Shown here: positions 63,484 to 64,000 of the stretch, piece by piece
Numbering within the stretch: position 1 is the stretch's first letter
Layout: each line of letters opens with the position of its first letter
NCBI RefSeq assembly: GCF_902806685.2
Contig: NC_048548.1
Location: 13,852,557-13,916,556, forward strand
DNA length: 64,000 bases
DNA from: Maniola hyperantus
Taxonomy: Eukaryota; Arthropoda; Insecta; Lepidoptera; Nymphalidae
Direction of reading: 5' to 3'
Translations under genes and position numbers: made by a program
Notes under the pieces: generated by a model
Told to the model about the DNA's origin: nothing
The model's input: the letters and a program-made list of their open reading frames with translations, nothing else
The model's database searches: none

Positions 63484-64000
63484 TCAAAGTCAAAGTCAAA
63501 TGATTTATTCAAAATAGGTAATAAATTACTCTTATTGATTGTCTGGTATAGTGTTAGATTTGTAAGATAATATAGTGGTGATAATTATAACGCAAACTTA
63601 AAACTAAAGCTACGAGGGTTCCAAACGCGCCCAGGTCTGAGAAGAGCCCACAACAAACTCAGCCGGGTATTCTTTTTATTATCACCACTTTACAAATTTA
63701 TTGAAACTTATTAGAACTATCACAAAGTCGTTAAGCAACTCATTCCCAAGCTTGCTTATCATTTAAATAATCCTTTACATTGTAATAGGATTTTTCAATT
63801 AGTTTACGTTTTATGAAAACTTTGAACTTGTTGAGAGACATCTCCAATATGTCTTCTGGAAGCTTATTATAGAAACGTATGGAATTACGAGCAAATGAAT
63901 TGCTAACTTTACTGAGCCTAGAGGCGGGAATTACAAGTTTATTTTTATTTCTAGTATTTATATTATGACAGTCACTTTTTTTTTTAAATTTATTTATGTT
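63484..64000 (-). mobile_element. Jockey-type LINE 3' end, extends beyond window
   Basis: In minus orientation, the tail (TTTGAC)n is followed inward by the same 3' UTR as 41660-41935. The stop codon lies near 63741, and the reverse-transcriptase C-terminal frame continues past the right edge. It includes the NSIRFYNKLPEDIL region. It is nearly identical to the 41148-41651 copy over the shared length, so both are recent. Confidence 0.85.

Overview
This window looks like nuclear DNA of a ditrysian lepidopteran (moth or butterfly). It is AT-rich. It is packed with short repeat families typical of Lepidoptera: elements beginning near CTAGCTTATGCTCGCGACTT or CTAGCTGATGCCCGCGACTT, elements carrying a GTCT microsatellite between GGTTCCGTAC motifs, tRNA-derived SINEs, and the 3' ends of RTE-like and jockey-like LINEs. 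There is no prokaryotic gene organisation. I cannot name the species, and no database was searched.

One cellular gene is supported, on the minus strand, by small GC-rich exons with consensus splice sites: 32388-32514, 30408-30555, 29783-29981 and 5014-5133. Their phases join without a break (2/1, 0/0, 1/1). A fifth exon at 45299-45384 has good splice sites, but its phase does not fit the 32388-32514 exon directly. A short start-codon exon at 38327-38361 is possible. The protein resembles a low-complexity regulator: it is rich in Pro, Ser and Thr and carries three psi-K-x-E (SUMO-consensus-like) motifs. I do not recognise the family. The last 71 bp of exon 29783-29981, plus 40 bp of intron, are duplicated 174 bp downstream, and the copy could act as an in-frame alternative exon.

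The rest is intron or flank filled with mobile DNA. 1-7.9 kb: LINE, SINE and MITE fragments in sequence rich in TAGGTA/TACCTA. 7.98-10.29 kb: an internally deleted transposon with matched terminal inverted repeats, a perfect 8-bp target duplication and a THAP-like first exon (P-superfamily-like). A second insertion with the same ends, only 34 bp long and with its own perfect 8-bp target duplication, sits inside it. 10.3-29 kb: nested MITE, LINE and SINE layers and a perfect 60-bp palindrome at 23.8 kb. 29.5-32.8 kb: the exon cluster. 33-41 kb: several foldback elements, including two hAT-like MITEs with perfect 8-bp target duplications. 41-44 kb: a jockey-type LINE 3' end, a SINE with a 65-bp A tail, and a threefold segmental repeat carrying twenty copies of a 25-bp unit. 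44-64 kb: more SINEs and foldbacks, a duplicated ~300-bp block at 49.3-50 kb, a 300-bp foldback with 98-bp perfect arms at 52.4 kb, and a young jockey-type LINE leaving the window at the right edge.

Apart from the minus-strand exons, the THAP-like exon and the retrotransposon coding fragments, I found no convincing protein genes, no true tRNA or rRNA genes, and no CRISPR array.
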